Assembly: GCF_001541345.2 (NCBI RefSeq)
Contig: NZ_LMVL02000003.1
Coordinates: 558,001-622,000, forward strand
DNA: 64,000 nucleotides
Origin: Gillisella vitis
GTDB taxonomy: Bacteria; Pseudomonadota; Alphaproteobacteria; Rhizobiales; Rhizobiaceae
Direction: 5' to 3'
In this document: in pieces, positions 55,306 through 63,612 of the stretch
Numbering within the stretch: position 1 is the first letter of the stretch
Layout: each line of letters opens with the position of its first letter
Position numbers and translations under genes: made by a program
The notes under the pieces: model-generated
What the model saw: the letters and a program-made list of their open reading frames with translations, nothing else
Databases searched by the model: none
Told to the model about the DNA's origin: nothing

Positions 55306-56345
55306 CACGCAGCCTCCATCACCGGCTGGTCTTCAAGGACATGCACGGTGTCGTGGAATGTCAGTGAAACTCGGCTACCCATCTCTATCGGTGTGCCGCC
55401 ACCTGACTGGCTGATCTTGATCCTGACAGCGCCGATATCTGCGGTGTAGAGGATACTGGCACCCATGAACGAGACGGAGGTGACCGTTGCCGATCCGCTT
55501 TCGTGACGCTCGATACCGATATTTTCCGGGCGGACCGAAATCTGCATGGCGCCAACAGCGGGACGGTCCAGCACCACTTTTTGGCCCCAGGACAGCAGCG
55601 CATCCATGCCGGACGCCTTAACGGAGAGAAGATTGGTCTGGCCAAGGAAGCTGGCGGTAAAGGCCTGTTTCGGAGCGCGATATAGCTCCAGCGGCGTGCC
55701 GATTTCGATAACCCGACCGCCATTCATCACCACGATCCGGTCGGACATCGCCATGGCCTCGGCCTGGTCGTGGGTGACGTAAAGGCTTGTCGCGCCGATG
55801 CGGCGATGCAGTTCGACCAGCTCATGGCGAAGGCTGTCACGCAGCTTGGCATCGAGATTGGACAGCGGTTCGTCAAACAGCAAAAGACTTGGCTGCATGA
55901 CGATGGCGCGGGCCAGCGCCACGCGCTGCTGCTGGCCGCCAGACAATTGCCGGGGCATGCGGTCCACCAGGGCGCTGAGATTGCAGATCTCCAGCACATG
56001 GGCGATGCGCCGCGCTCGCTCGTCTTTCGGCACATTCTTCATCTTGAGGCCAAAGCCAAGGTTTTTGGCGACCGACATATGCGGAAACAGCGCATAGGAT
56101 TGGAACACCATGGCGATATCGCGCGCTTCGGGGGCCAGTCCATCAATCCGCTTACCCGCCAGCCGGATTTCGCCGCCGGATGCCTCGCTGATCCCCATCA
56201 GGATGCGCAGCAGCGTCGATTTTCCGCAGCCTGAGGGACCGAGAATGGTGACGAATTCGCCCTTTTCGACGGCAAGCGAAACCGGGTGGAGGACGCGGGC
56301 TGACCCGAAGTCCTTGGTGATATCGTTGATGTCGAGCTCGCTCAT
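55305..56345 (-). CDS. ABC transporter ATPase, GDPD-linked importer
   Basis: A 346-residue ATPase of the PotA/FbpC/UgpC class: Walker A GPSGCGKST, Q-loop MVFQSYALFPH, signature LSGGQQQR, Walker B LLLFDEPLSNLD, H-loop VTHDQAEAMAM and a C-terminal TOBE-type regulatory domain (about 235-340). It powers the importer with the two permeases and the solute-binding protein upstream. The gene begins 40 bases after the binding-protein gene on the same strand. Confidence 0.93.
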   Translation of the reverse strand: MSELDINDITKDFGSARVLHPVSLAVEKGEFVTILGPSGCGKSTLLRILMGISEASGGEIRLAGKRIDGLAPEARDIAMVFQSYALFPHMSVAKNLGFGLKMKNVPKDERARRIAHVLEICNLSALVDRMPRQLSGGQQQRVALARAIVMQPSLLLFDEPLSNLDAKLRDSLRHELVELHRRIGATSLYVTHDQAEAMAMSDRIVVMNGGRVIEIGTPLELYRAPKQAFTASFLGQTNLLSVKASGMDALLSWGQKVVLDRPAVGAMQISVRPENIGIERHESGSATVTSVSFMGASILYTADIGAVRIKISQSGGGTPIEMGSRVSLTFHDTVHVLEDQPVMEAA

Positions 56346-56385
56346 GTCTTTGCCCCTGTTCGTCGTGTATCAGGCTTTTCCAGCA

Positions 56386-57615
56386 TTACTGGTTCAGGAC
56401 TTTCTCATCGAGCGCTTCGGCAAGGGCGGTTGACATGTCCCAGAAGGCAGGCACCGACAGGCGGGGATAGACGCTTTTCGGCAGGACATGATCCTGAAGG
56501 GCAGCCGGGATCAGATCGTTGGTAATATCGGTGCGCGGCGAGCGGGATGCCTTGGTTTCCAGCTTGAAGGTCTGGAATTCCTTGCTCATGGCCATATCGA
56601 TCAGCAGCAGGGCGGCGGCGACATGCTTGGCATTTGCGGGGACAAACATCGCGTCACCGGAGCCGACCTGTCCTTTTTCCAGCAGCGTCAGGCGGAAGGT
56701 TTCGGGCAATTGCTTGTTGCCGAGAAAGCTCATCACCTGATCTTCCCAGACCGTGCCCATATAGAGCTGCTGGTTGTTGATCAGGTTCAGCGTATCGGCA
56801 TTGCCATTGGTCAGTTCCGCAGCCTTCAGCAGGCGACGGTAATAGTCCCAGACAGGCGTCAGGCATTCGGACGACATCGCCCAGTCCTCGGCCTGCTGGC
56901 GGGTCTGGCTGTAGTCGGTCAGGGTCTTGCGGCAATCGCCAGTCAGGTAATTGAGCGCGACGGAATAGATGAAACCACCTCCTGATCCGCCCTTGGCGGG
57001 TAAGGTGACGCCCAGGCGCTTCGGGTGGCTCTCGGCCCAAGCCAGAAGTTCGTCGAAACTCTTGGGAACGTCGGTGGGCTTGACGAAGGCACTGTCATAG
57101 CCGATCGCAGTCTGGTTGAGATGGACGAGCGGATAAGCCCCGCCATGCTGGCGTCCGAACAATGTTTGAGCCAGAATTGGATCATAGGTGGCCATGTTGG
57201 GTAGAATCGTCGTCAGCGGGATCTTTCCGACCACACCCTTGGACGACAACAACGGATAGCTGCCGCCGCCGTCAAAAAAGGCATCGACCGGTGCGTCCTG
57301 CCCCGATGCCTGGACGGCGATCAATTGCTGATCAGCCTGGTCACCGTTGACGTCGCTATAGATGACCTTGATGCCATATTTGGCCTCGAACATGCCAGTC
57401 AGTTTCTTCCAGGTCTCTCCAAAGCCACCGGCGAAATTATACATGGTCACCGTTCCCTCAGCTTTGGCGGCGGGAACGACGATGTCGTAGAAATTCTCCC
57501 TGGTGACCTTGGAGAGATCGAAATCCAGGTTTTTCATGTTGGTTTCGGCGCTCAAACACGGAGCAACGGAAGCCGTCAGCGTCAGGGCCGCGATGGCAAG
57601 GAACTTCATCTGCAT
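56386..57615 (-). CDS. Periplasmic solute-binding protein, GDPD-linked importer
   Basis: A 409-residue family 1 extracellular solute-binding protein. The signal peptide (MKFLAIAALTLTASVAPCLSA) is followed by a mature protein with EGTVTMYNFAGGFGETWKKLTGMFEAKYGIKVIYSDV and the closing lobe GKIPLTTILPNMATYDPILAQTLFGRQHGGAYPLVHLNQTAIGYD. It resembles binding proteins for phosphonates, putrescine, sugar phosphates and iron; the ligand is not readable. The lone GDPD in the operon suggests a glycerophosphodiester or another phosphodiester. It is the promoter-proximal gene, divergent from the ROK regulator. Confidence 0.85.
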   Translation of the reverse strand: MQMKFLAIAALTLTASVAPCLSAETNMKNLDFDLSKVTRENFYDIVVPAAKAEGTVTMYNFAGGFGETWKKLTGMFEAKYGIKVIYSDVNGDQADQQLIAVQASGQDAPVDAFFDGGGSYPLLSSKGVVGKIPLTTILPNMATYDPILAQTLFGRQHGGAYPLVHLNQTAIGYDSAFVKPTDVPKSFDELLAWAESHPKRLGVTLPAKGGSGGGFIYSVALNYLTGDCRKTLTDYSQTRQQAEDWAMSSECLTPVWDYYRRLLKAAELTNGNADTLNLINNQQLYMGTVWEDQVMSFLGNKQLPETFRLTLLEKGQVGSGDAMFVPANAKHVAAALLLIDMAMSKEFQTFKLETKASRSPRTDITNDLIPAALQDHVLPKSVYPRLSVPAFWDMSTALAEALDEKVLNQ

Positions 57616-57652
57616 TGGGGGTCTCCATCAGAGCTGGATCAATTGCATGCTT

Positions 57653-57677
57653 AATAATACACTTTGAGTGTAATATT
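57653..57677. promoter_or_regulatory. Candidate operator between the ROK regulator and the importer operon
   Basis: The 25-base interval is a near-perfect palindrome: TACACT (57658-57663), TTG spacer, AGTGTA (57667-57672), with AATA/TATT-like extensions giving 10 of 11 paired positions. It lies in the 73-base gap between the start of the ABC binding-protein gene and the ROK gene, a classic place for a divergent operator. Confidence 0.6.
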
Positions 57678-57688
57678 TGTGACAGGCC

Positions 57689-58903
57689 ATGAAATTTGGT
57701 CCCGCGGTCGAGTTGCGATTGCCTGATCACGAGACGCCGGATAGATGTTCAACCATGACGATCCAAGCCAAACAGCCCTCTCGCTTTGACAGAAACCCGC
57801 TTGCCAGCGAGAACGAACGTCTGATTCTGGACATCGTCCGCCGCTACGGACCAATTGCCCGATCGGTCATCACCACCCATACCAACTTGACCCAGCAATC
57901 GGTGCATCGGTTGATCGAGGGGCTGATCGAGCGGGGTTTGCTGCGCACCGGCGCGCCGCTGAAGGGCGCACGCGGCCAGCCGAGCCCGACAATTGAGCTT
58001 GCGGTGGAATCCGTGGCGTCGCTGGGCATATCGATCAACACTGATTCGGCGATTATCTGCCTTGCTGATTTCAGCTGCGGTGTGATTAGCCAGAAGAAAC
58101 TCAATCTCCTGCCGCTCAGCCGCGAGGCAACCCTTGCGGCCTTGTCACGGACGCTGGATGAGATGCTTGAGGCTCATAATCTGCCGCGCGAGCGGCTGCT
58201 TGGGCTGGGATTCGCCATGTCGGGCTTTTCTGTTGCCGATGACCGGATATTCAATGCGCCGGAACCCTTGGAGGACTGGTCGCTGACGGATCTTCGCCCG
58301 GTCCTTGAACAGACGTTTCAGCTTCCCGTCTGGCAGGAGAACAATGGGACCACGGGCGCTATCGGCGAAAGCTTGCAAGGTGTGGGGCGATGGTGCCAGA
58401 CCTTTGCCTATCTGTCGTTCAACTATGGCTTCGGTGGCGGGTTGATCCTCAACGGCCAGCCGTTCTACGGATTCCATGGCAATGCCGCCGAATTATCAGG
58501 GATTTACGACCCAACCGAGGCATCTCGGCGTCCAGCCCTGCAATATTTGCTTCGGAGTCTTCAAGACCACGGCATCGAGATTGATTCCGTCGATACTCTT
58601 TACCGGACATTCGACCCAGGTTGGCCAGGCGTGGAGACGTGGCTGGAGGCCACCATGCCACAGGTCGAGCGGCTGGTGGCGGTATTGATCGCCGTGATCG
58701 ATCCGCAGACCATTGTTTTTGGCGGTCAATTGCCGCCAGCGCTGGGCGCGATGATGATTGAAAGATGCCCGATGCCCTCGCAGCGGGTTCACCGTTACGG
58801 CGTCGGGCCAAAGGAGGCCCGACTGGTGCTCAGCGAAGTCAAGGGAGACGCCGCAGTTATCGGTGCGGCACTTCTGCCGCTCAAGATGCGATATTTTTTA
58901 TAA
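57689..58903 (+). CDS. ROK-family transcriptional regulator
   Basis: A 404-residue protein with an N-terminal winged helix-turn-helix (about 35-95: NERLILDIVRRYGPIARSVITTHTNLTQQSVHRLIEGLIERGLL) and a C-terminal ROK sugar-kinase fold (LGLGFAMSGFSVADD, VWQENNGTTGAIGESL, NYGFGGGLILNGQPFYGFHGNAAELSG). The zinc-binding CxCGxxGCxE usual in ROK proteins is absent. It most likely represses the divergent importer operon and responds to a sugar or polyol effector. ATG 57689 has AGG just upstream; ATG 57755 is an alternative. Confidence 0.88.
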   Translation: MKFGPAVELRLPDHETPDRCSTMTIQAKQPSRFDRNPLASENERLILDIVRRYGPIARSVITTHTNLTQQSVHRLIEGLIERGLLRTGAPLKGARGQPSPTIELAVESVASLGISINTDSAIICLADFSCGVISQKKLNLLPLSREATLAALSRTLDEMLEAHNLPRERLLGLGFAMSGFSVADDRIFNAPEPLEDWSLTDLRPVLEQTFQLPVWQENNGTTGAIGESLQGVGRWCQTFAYLSFNYGFGGGLILNGQPFYGFHGNAAELSGIYDPTEASRRPALQYLLRSLQDHGIEIDSVDTLYRTFDPGWPGVETWLEATMPQVERLVAVLIAVIDPQTIVFGGQLPPALGAMMIERCPMPSQRVHRYGVGPKEARLVLSEVKGDAAVIGAALLPLKMRYFL

Positions 58904-58927
58904 CGAGCAGGGTCGCATTTCGACGGC

Positions 58928-60142
58928 TCAAGCCTCCGCAAATTGCGGTGCTGCCCAGTTGGGGAATGGGTCGCGCATATCGCGCCAGACGCCGGGGGTG
59001 AAGCGATCCGCAGGCACCAGACAGGCGTCCAGTCGGGCGCGGATTTCGGCTTCATCCATGGGGTCTGCGCCGATGAAGACAAGCTCCTGGCGTCGATCAC
59101 CCCAGATCGGGTCGAGATAGGGTTTCATGGCGTTGAGGAAACCCTTGTCCTGCGGCCATTGCTGCTTGGGCACGGAGGCCCACCACAGGCCCATGCGTCC
59201 GGTACGAACCAGCGGTCCGGCCTGGCTCAGTTCTCCGACATGCTGGGGCCGGGTTGCCAGCCAGAAAAACCCCTTGGCGCGGATCACGCCCGGCCAGTCG
59301 CTATCAATGAAGTCCTGGAATTTCAGTGGATCGAACGGGCGACGGGCGCGGTAGACGAAGCTGCGAATGCCATATTCTTCGGTTTCAGGCACATGGTCCT
59401 TAAAGCCGTGCAATTCCTTGAACCACAGCGGATGGGTTTCCGCCCGGCCAAGATCGAACCGCCCGGTACCCAGCACGTCCTTCGGGTCGATCTGGCCAAA
59501 ATCGGTCTCAATGATCCGCGCATCCGGGTTGAGGCCGACAATGATCTTGCGGGCCGCATCCAGCCGGGCAGGGCCAGCGGTTTCGGCCTTGTTGAGCACC
59601 ACAACATCGGCAAACTCGATCTGCTCGACCAGAAGGTCAACGAGCGTGCGATTATCGTCTTCACCTGCGGTTTCGCCCCGGTCGGAGAGGAAATCGCTGG
59701 AGCTGTAATCGCGCAACAGGTTGGCGGCATCGACCACTGTGACCATGGTATCCAGCCGGGCGATGTCGGAGAGACTGTTGCCGTCTTCGTCACGAAACTC
59801 GAACGTGCTGGCAATTGGCAGCGGTTCGGCAATGCCGGTCGCCTCGATCAGCAGATAGTCGAACCGACCGGAATCCGCCAGTTGTCGCACTTCCGTCAGC
59901 AGGTCTTCGCGTAGGGTGCAGCAGATGCAGCCATTGCTCATTTCCACCAGTTGCTCGTCGGTACGCGATAGATTGGCACCGCCATCACGCACCAGGGCGG
60001 CATCGATATTCACCTCGCTCATGTCATTGACGATGACCGCGACCTTCAGCCCGGCCCGGTTGCCGAGAATATGATTGAGAACCGTGGTTTTACCGGCACC
60101 GAGAAAGCCGGACAGCACAGTTACGGGAAGCTTGTTGTCCAT
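58928..60142 (-). CDS. CobW/COG0523 GTP-dependent zinc metallochaperone
   Basis: A 404-residue GTPase of the COG0523 family. The P-loop GAGKTT is at residues 15-20, the metal-binding CxCC motif is [10 protein letters not shown] with Cys72, Cys74 and Cys75, and a GTPase NKAET motif follows near residue 200. The C-terminal domain (about 245-400) has the family WxxxGR-like FWLATRP region. Members linked to Zur boxes, such as ZigA, deliver zinc under scarcity. A Zur-like palindrome sits just upstream, identical to the one at znuA. Confidence 0.9.
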   Translation of the reverse strand: MDNKLPVTVLSGFLGAGKTTVLNHILGNRAGLKVAVIVNDMSEVNIDAALVRDGGANLSRTDEQLVEMSNGCICCTLREDLLTEVRQLADSGRFDYLLIEATGIAEPLPIASTFEFRDEDGNSLSDIARLDTMVTVVDAANLLRDYSSSDFLSDRGETAGEDDNRTLVDLLVEQIEFADVVVLNKAETAGPARLDAARKIIVGLNPDARIIETDFGQIDPKDVLGTGRFDLGRAETHPLWFKELHGFKDHVPETEEYGIRSFVYRARRPFDPLKFQDFIDSDWPGVIRAKGFFWLATRPQHVGELSQAGPLVRTGRMGLWWASVPKQQWPQDKGFLNAMKPYLDPIWGDRRQELVFIGADPMDEAEIRARLDACLVPADRFTPGVWRDMRDPFPNWAAPQFAEA

Positions 60143-60155
60143 CTTCGACTCCTTA

Positions 60156-60172
60156 ATGTAATAACATTACAT
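60156..60172. promoter_or_regulatory. Zur-like box upstream of the CobW-type gene
   Basis: ATGTAATAACATTACAT is a 17-base palindrome with seven-base arms and a three-base AAC centre. The same 17 bases, in reverse orientation, lie upstream of znuA and znuCB at 61233-61249. The site lies 14 bases upstream of the CobW-type start. Confidence 0.85.
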
Positions 60173-60226
60173 TAGTTGTTCTGAAAAAGGCGAGCAAGGG
60201 CGCTCGCCTTTTGGTAATCGCGTCTG

Positions 60227-61174
60227 TCAGCCCTTCAGGCAGGTGGCCATGGCGGCGGCGAGATCCGTCATCAGGGCGGGATAGAGGTCAGGGCCATCGG
60301 CAATTGCTGTGCCGAGCGGGTCGAGCGTGCCGGTGCGGGCATTGCTGCCTTCAGACACCACTTTGATCAGCTTTGGCGCAAATTGCGGCTCGGCAAAAAT
60401 GCATGCCGCATCCAGCGATTTGACCTTGGCGTGAATGGCGGCCACCCGTTCGGCACCGGGAGCTTTTTCCGGGCTGACGGTGACGGAGCCGGCAACCGTC
60501 ACATGGTAGCGGTGCTCGAAATATTGATAGGCATCATGGAAGACGATGAAAGGCTTGTCCTTGACCGGGGCCAGTATGGTAGCAATCTGCTTGTCCATGG
60601 CATCGACCTGCGCCTGGAACTGGGCCAGATTGTCGGCGTAAAGTGGGGCATTGGCCTTGTCTGCGGTGCTCAAGGCTTCCGCTATGGTTGCGGCCATCGC
60701 CTTGGCATTGTCTGGGTCGAGCCAGATATGCATGTCATGGGCGCCATGCTCGTCTTCATGGTCATGCCCATTCCCATGCCCGGCTTCGTGCGCGTCGCCA
60801 TCGTCATGGGCTTCGAAGGGTCCACCCTCGCGCAGGGGCAGCAGTTCCACGCCCTTGGCCTCGGCCAGCGCCACCACTTTGGACTTGCCTGCCAGCGCAT
60901 CCAACGGCTTGTCCAGAAAGGTTTCCAGCCCCGGCCCGACCCAGAATATCAGATCAGCCTGTTGAAGCGCTTTGGCCTTGGAAGGCTTCAGGCTATAATC
61001 ATGCGGGGAGCCTGCGCCTTCGACCAGAAGATGCGGCGTGCCAGCCCCCTTCATGATCGCGGCGACGATGGAATTGACCGGCTTGATCGAGGCGACCACA
61101 TCAGGGGCTGCGGCGGCCACGCCGGGCGCGAGCAGAAGCATGGGGATAAGGCTGAGCAGGGGCATTGTCTTCAC
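60227..61174 (-). CDS. znuA: Zinc ABC transporter periplasmic binding protein ZnuA
   Basis: A protein of about 315 residues. After a signal peptide (PLLSLIPMLLLAPGVAAAA) comes the cluster 9 metal-binding family core: VVASIKPVNSIVAAIMKGAGTPHLLVEGAGSPHDYSLKPSKAKALQQADLIFWVG. A loop of about 35 residues is very rich in His, Asp and Glu, as in zinc-specific ZnuA. Conserved His ligands include the later FIVFHDAYQYF. It captures zinc in the periplasm. GTG 61174 gives a signal peptide with a lysine; ATG 61165 is an alternative. It faces znuC across a shared Zur box. Confidence 0.92.
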   Translation of the reverse strand: MKTMPLLSLIPMLLLAPGVAAAAPDVVASIKPVNSIVAAIMKGAGTPHLLVEGAGSPHDYSLKPSKAKALQQADLIFWVGPGLETFLDKPLDALAGKSKVVALAEAKGVELLPLREGGPFEAHDDGDAHEAGHGNGHDHEDEHGAHDMHIWLDPDNAKAMAATIAEALSTADKANAPLYADNLAQFQAQVDAMDKQIATILAPVKDKPFIVFHDAYQYFEHRYHVTVAGSVTVSPEKAPGAERVAAIHAKVKSLDAACIFAEPQFAPKLIKVVSEGSNARTGTLDPLGTAIADGPDLYPALMTDLAAAMATCLKG

Positions 61175-61232
61175 AGGCAAGGCGGTCTCCAATTTATCTA
61201 CGCGAAAGCAAGGACGGTTCCTTGTATGGTAC

Positions 61233-61249
61233 ATGTAATGTTATTACAT
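61233..61249. promoter_or_regulatory. Zur-like box shared by znuA and znuC
   Basis: ATGTAATGTTATTACAT is the exact reverse complement of the palindrome at 60156-60172. It lies between the divergent znuA and znuC genes, so it can control both directions at once. Confidence 0.88.
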
Positions 61250-61317
61250 TGATTGCGTAACGCTATAACGTGTGTCATAGCCGGTTGCAACACTCAATCT
61301 GTGGAGTTTCGGTATCC

Positions 61318-62271
61318 GTGTTGAAGGTGCTGGGTGAAAAACCATTGGTGACACTGCGCAATGCCGGCATTCAGCGCGGCGGGCGCTGGCTGGTACGCGG
61401 TGTCGAGCTTTCGATCCGCAAAGGCGAACTTGTCACCCTGATCGGCCCAAACGGATCGGGAAAATCGACGACAGCCAAAATGGCGCTTGGTGTGCTGAAG
61501 CCCGACGAGGGTGAGGTGGTGCGTGAGCGGGCGTTTACGGTTGGTTATGTGCCGCAAAAACTGAGCATCGACTGGACCATGCCGCTCACGGTTGACCGGC
61601 TGATGACCCTGACAGTCAAGCTTTCGAGGGCGGAAATCGAGGCTGCTTTGGAGGCTGTCGGCATTGCCCATCTGCTGCGCGCCGAAGTCCAGCATCTGTC
61701 CGGTGGCGAGTTTCAGCGGGCGCTTCTGGCGCGAGCTCTGGCCCGCAAGCCGGACCTGCTGGTGCTGGATGAGCCGGTGCAGGGTGTGGATTTTGCCGGT
61801 GAAATCGCCCTTTACGAATTGATCGCCGATATCAGGCGCAAGACAGGTTGCGGCGTGCTGTTGATTTCACACGATCTGCATATGGTGATGGCCGAGACCG
61901 ATATTGTTGTGTGCCTGAATGGTCATGTCTGTTGCCGTGGGACGCCGGATGTCGTCAGCCAAAGCCCGGAATACCAGCGGCTGTTCGGAGCCGCAGCAGC
62001 GCGCACGCTTGCCGTCTACAATCACCGCCATGACCACACCCATCTGCCGGATGGCCGGGTGCAGCATCTGGATGGATCGGTGACCGACCACTGCCACCCG
62101 GACGACGGCCATCATCATGGCCGGGGTGAAGAGAACCATCATCATGGCCTGGAGGGAGAGCACCATCATCACCATGACGCTCTTGAGCTTGAAGAGAACC
62201 ATCACGATCATCATCACCACGGCGAGGGGCCATCGGTGACGTCGGGAAGGGGTGACCGTCATGATGGATGA
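61318..62271 (+). CDS. znuC: Zinc ABC transporter ATPase ZnuC with His-rich tail
   Basis: A 317-residue ATPase. Walker A is GPNGSGKST, the signature is LSGGEFQR, and Walker B is LLVLDEPVQGVD; the H-loop lies in ISHDLHMVM. After about residue 225 there is a long His-rich tail: roughly a third of the last 85 residues are His, with several runs of three to five. Such tails bind zinc. GTG 61318 is preferred, as GGAG lies 11 bases before it; the conserved core begins about 12 residues later. It overlaps znuB by 11 bases. Confidence 0.92.
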   Translation: MLKVLGEKPLVTLRNAGIQRGGRWLVRGVELSIRKGELVTLIGPNGSGKSTTAKMALGVLKPDEGEVVRERAFTVGYVPQKLSIDWTMPLTVDRLMTLTVKLSRAEIEAALEAVGIAHLLRAEVQHLSGGEFQRALLARALARKPDLLVLDEPVQGVDFAGEIALYELIADIRRKTGCGVLLISHDLHMVMAETDIVVCLNGHVCCRGTPDVVSQSPEYQRLFGAAAARTLAVYNHRHDHTHLPDGRVQHLDGSVTDHCHPDDGHHHGRGEENHHHGLEGEHHHHHDALELEENHHDHHHHGEGPSVTSGRGDRHDG

Positions 62272-63073
62272 TTTCTTCGTCCGCGCATTGCTGGCGGGTG
62301 TCGGGCTGGCGTTGACGGTCGGGCCGCTTGGGTGTTTCGTCATCTGGCGGCGCATGGCCTATTTCGGCGATACCATGGCACATTCTTCATTGCTGGGCGT
62401 GGCGCTGTCGCTGCTGTTTTCCGTCAATCTGACGCTCAGCGTGTTTCTGGTCGCGGCAATTGTCTCGCTGCTGCTGTTGCTGTTGCAGAACCGGCGCGGG
62501 CTTTCCGCCGATGCGCTGTTGGGTATTCTCAGCCACGCGACGCTGGCGATCGGCCTTGTTCTGGTGGCCTTCATGACCTGGGTGCGGGTCGATCTGATGG
62601 CTTATCTGTTCGGGGATATTCTGGCCGTGACGCCCCAGGATATCGCCACCGTTTGGATTGGCGGGCTTGGCGTCATCCTGTGCCTGTGCCTGTTGTGGCG
62701 CCCCTTGCTGGCGGCCACCGTCAACGAGGATGTGGCCGAAGCGGAAGGTTTGAGACCAGCGCGGGCCAGATTGATCTTCATGCTGCTGATGGCCGTGGTG
62801 ATTGCCATTGCCATGAAAGTGGTGGGCATTCTGCTGATCACGGCATTGCTGATCATTCCGGCTGCTACCGCCCGGCGGTTTTCCATGACGCCGGAAATCA
62901 TGGCGGTGCTGGCGTCGGTCATTGGCGCGATTGCCGTGGTTGGCGGCCTGTTCGCTTCACTGACCTATGATACGCCCTCTGGCCCCTCCATCGTGGTGGC
63001 CGCCCTTGTCCTGTTTGTTCTGAGCTTGCTGCCGATCCGCCGTTTTTCAACGGCTGCCGTGAAGAAAGGATGA
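62261..63073 (+). CDS. znuB: Zinc ABC transporter permease ZnuB
   Basis: A 270-residue membrane protein with eight or more helices, beginning MMDDFFVRALLAGVGLAL. The conserved family parts are GPLGCFVIWRRMAYFGDTMAHSSLLGVALS and KVVGILLITALLIIPAATARRFS. It forms the zinc channel with ZnuC and ZnuA. AAGGGG stands eight bases before ATG 62261, and the gene overlaps the end of znuC. zur follows after seven bases. Confidence 0.93.
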   Translation: MMDDFFVRALLAGVGLALTVGPLGCFVIWRRMAYFGDTMAHSSLLGVALSLLFSVNLTLSVFLVAAIVSLLLLLLQNRRGLSADALLGILSHATLAIGLVLVAFMTWVRVDLMAYLFGDILAVTPQDIATVWIGGLGVILCLCLLWRPLLAATVNEDVAEAEGLRPARARLIFMLLMAVVIAIAMKVVGILLITALLIIPAATARRFSMTPEIMAVLASVIGAIAVVGGLFASLTYDTPSGPSIVVAALVLFVLSLLPIRRFSTAAVKKG

Positions 63074-63080
63074 TCGTCCG

Positions 63081-63479
63081 ATGTCCATGCCGCAATTGAC
63101 CCGCAATCAAAGCCTGGTCTTTCAGGCGCTCGAAAAAGCCGAGGGGCCGCTCTCGGCCTATACGATCCTCGACAAGCTACGCGATAGCGGTTTTCGCGCC
63201 CCGCTACAGGTATACCGAGCCTTGGAAAAGCTGCTGGAATTCGGCCTTGTGCATCGGCTGGAGAGCCTCAACGCTTTCGTTGTCTGTTCCCACCTCCAGC
63301 ATGATTGCTGCGACCATGGAACCGTGGCATTTGCAATCTGTAGCAAATGCGGACAGGTCAAGGAGTTTCACGACCACTCCATCGACCACCGGCTGGGGGA
63401 CTGGTCGAAGGACCAGGGCTTCAAGGCGGAGAAAACCACAATCGAAATTCGCGGCGTCTGTGCAGAATGCCTCGTCTGA
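63081..63479 (+). CDS. zur: Zinc uptake regulator Zur (Fur family)
   Basis: A 132-residue Fur-family repressor. The winged helix-turn-helix is QSLVFQALEKAEGPLSAYTILDKLRDSGFRAPLQVYRALEKL. The zinc-binding part has HLQHDCCDHG, CSKCG and CAEC, with the CxxC pairs that form the structural zinc site. It closes the znuCB-zur transcription unit, so it is probably autoregulated by the shared Zur box at 61233-61249. ATG 63081 is used; ATG 63087 is an alternative. Confidence 0.94.
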   Translation: MSMPQLTRNQSLVFQALEKAEGPLSAYTILDKLRDSGFRAPLQVYRALEKLLEFGLVHRLESLNAFVVCSHLQHDCCDHGTVAFAICSKCGQVKEFHDHSIDHRLGDWSKDQGFKAEKTTIEIRGVCAECLV

Positions 63480-63512
63480 ATTCACGCCTTCAGAGCGGTT
63501 TCAGTTCACTAG

Positions 63513-63612
63513 AGTTTGTCAGGGAAAAGTGGAAACCGGTTTTCCCGATAAGACAAACGAAAACAAAGGAATCTAGAGACTGTCTGGTTCAATATGAACC
63601 TGACAGTCTCTA
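63513..63612. repeat. RIME-type palindromic repeat, copy 2
   Basis: A 100-base element with the same two palindromes as the copy at 30688-30787. In the second hairpin the arms read GAGACTGTC and GACAGTCTC, whereas copy 1 has GAGTCTGTC and GACAGACTC, so base changes occur on both sides and pairing is kept. The minus-strand gamma-carbonic-anhydrase reading frame ends inside this element. Confidence 0.85.

Noticed and set aside
62040..62260. CAT-rich tandem run in znuC as a regulatory repeat
   Set aside because: The CAT/CAC runs encode histidines in a metal-binding tail and are explained by protein function.
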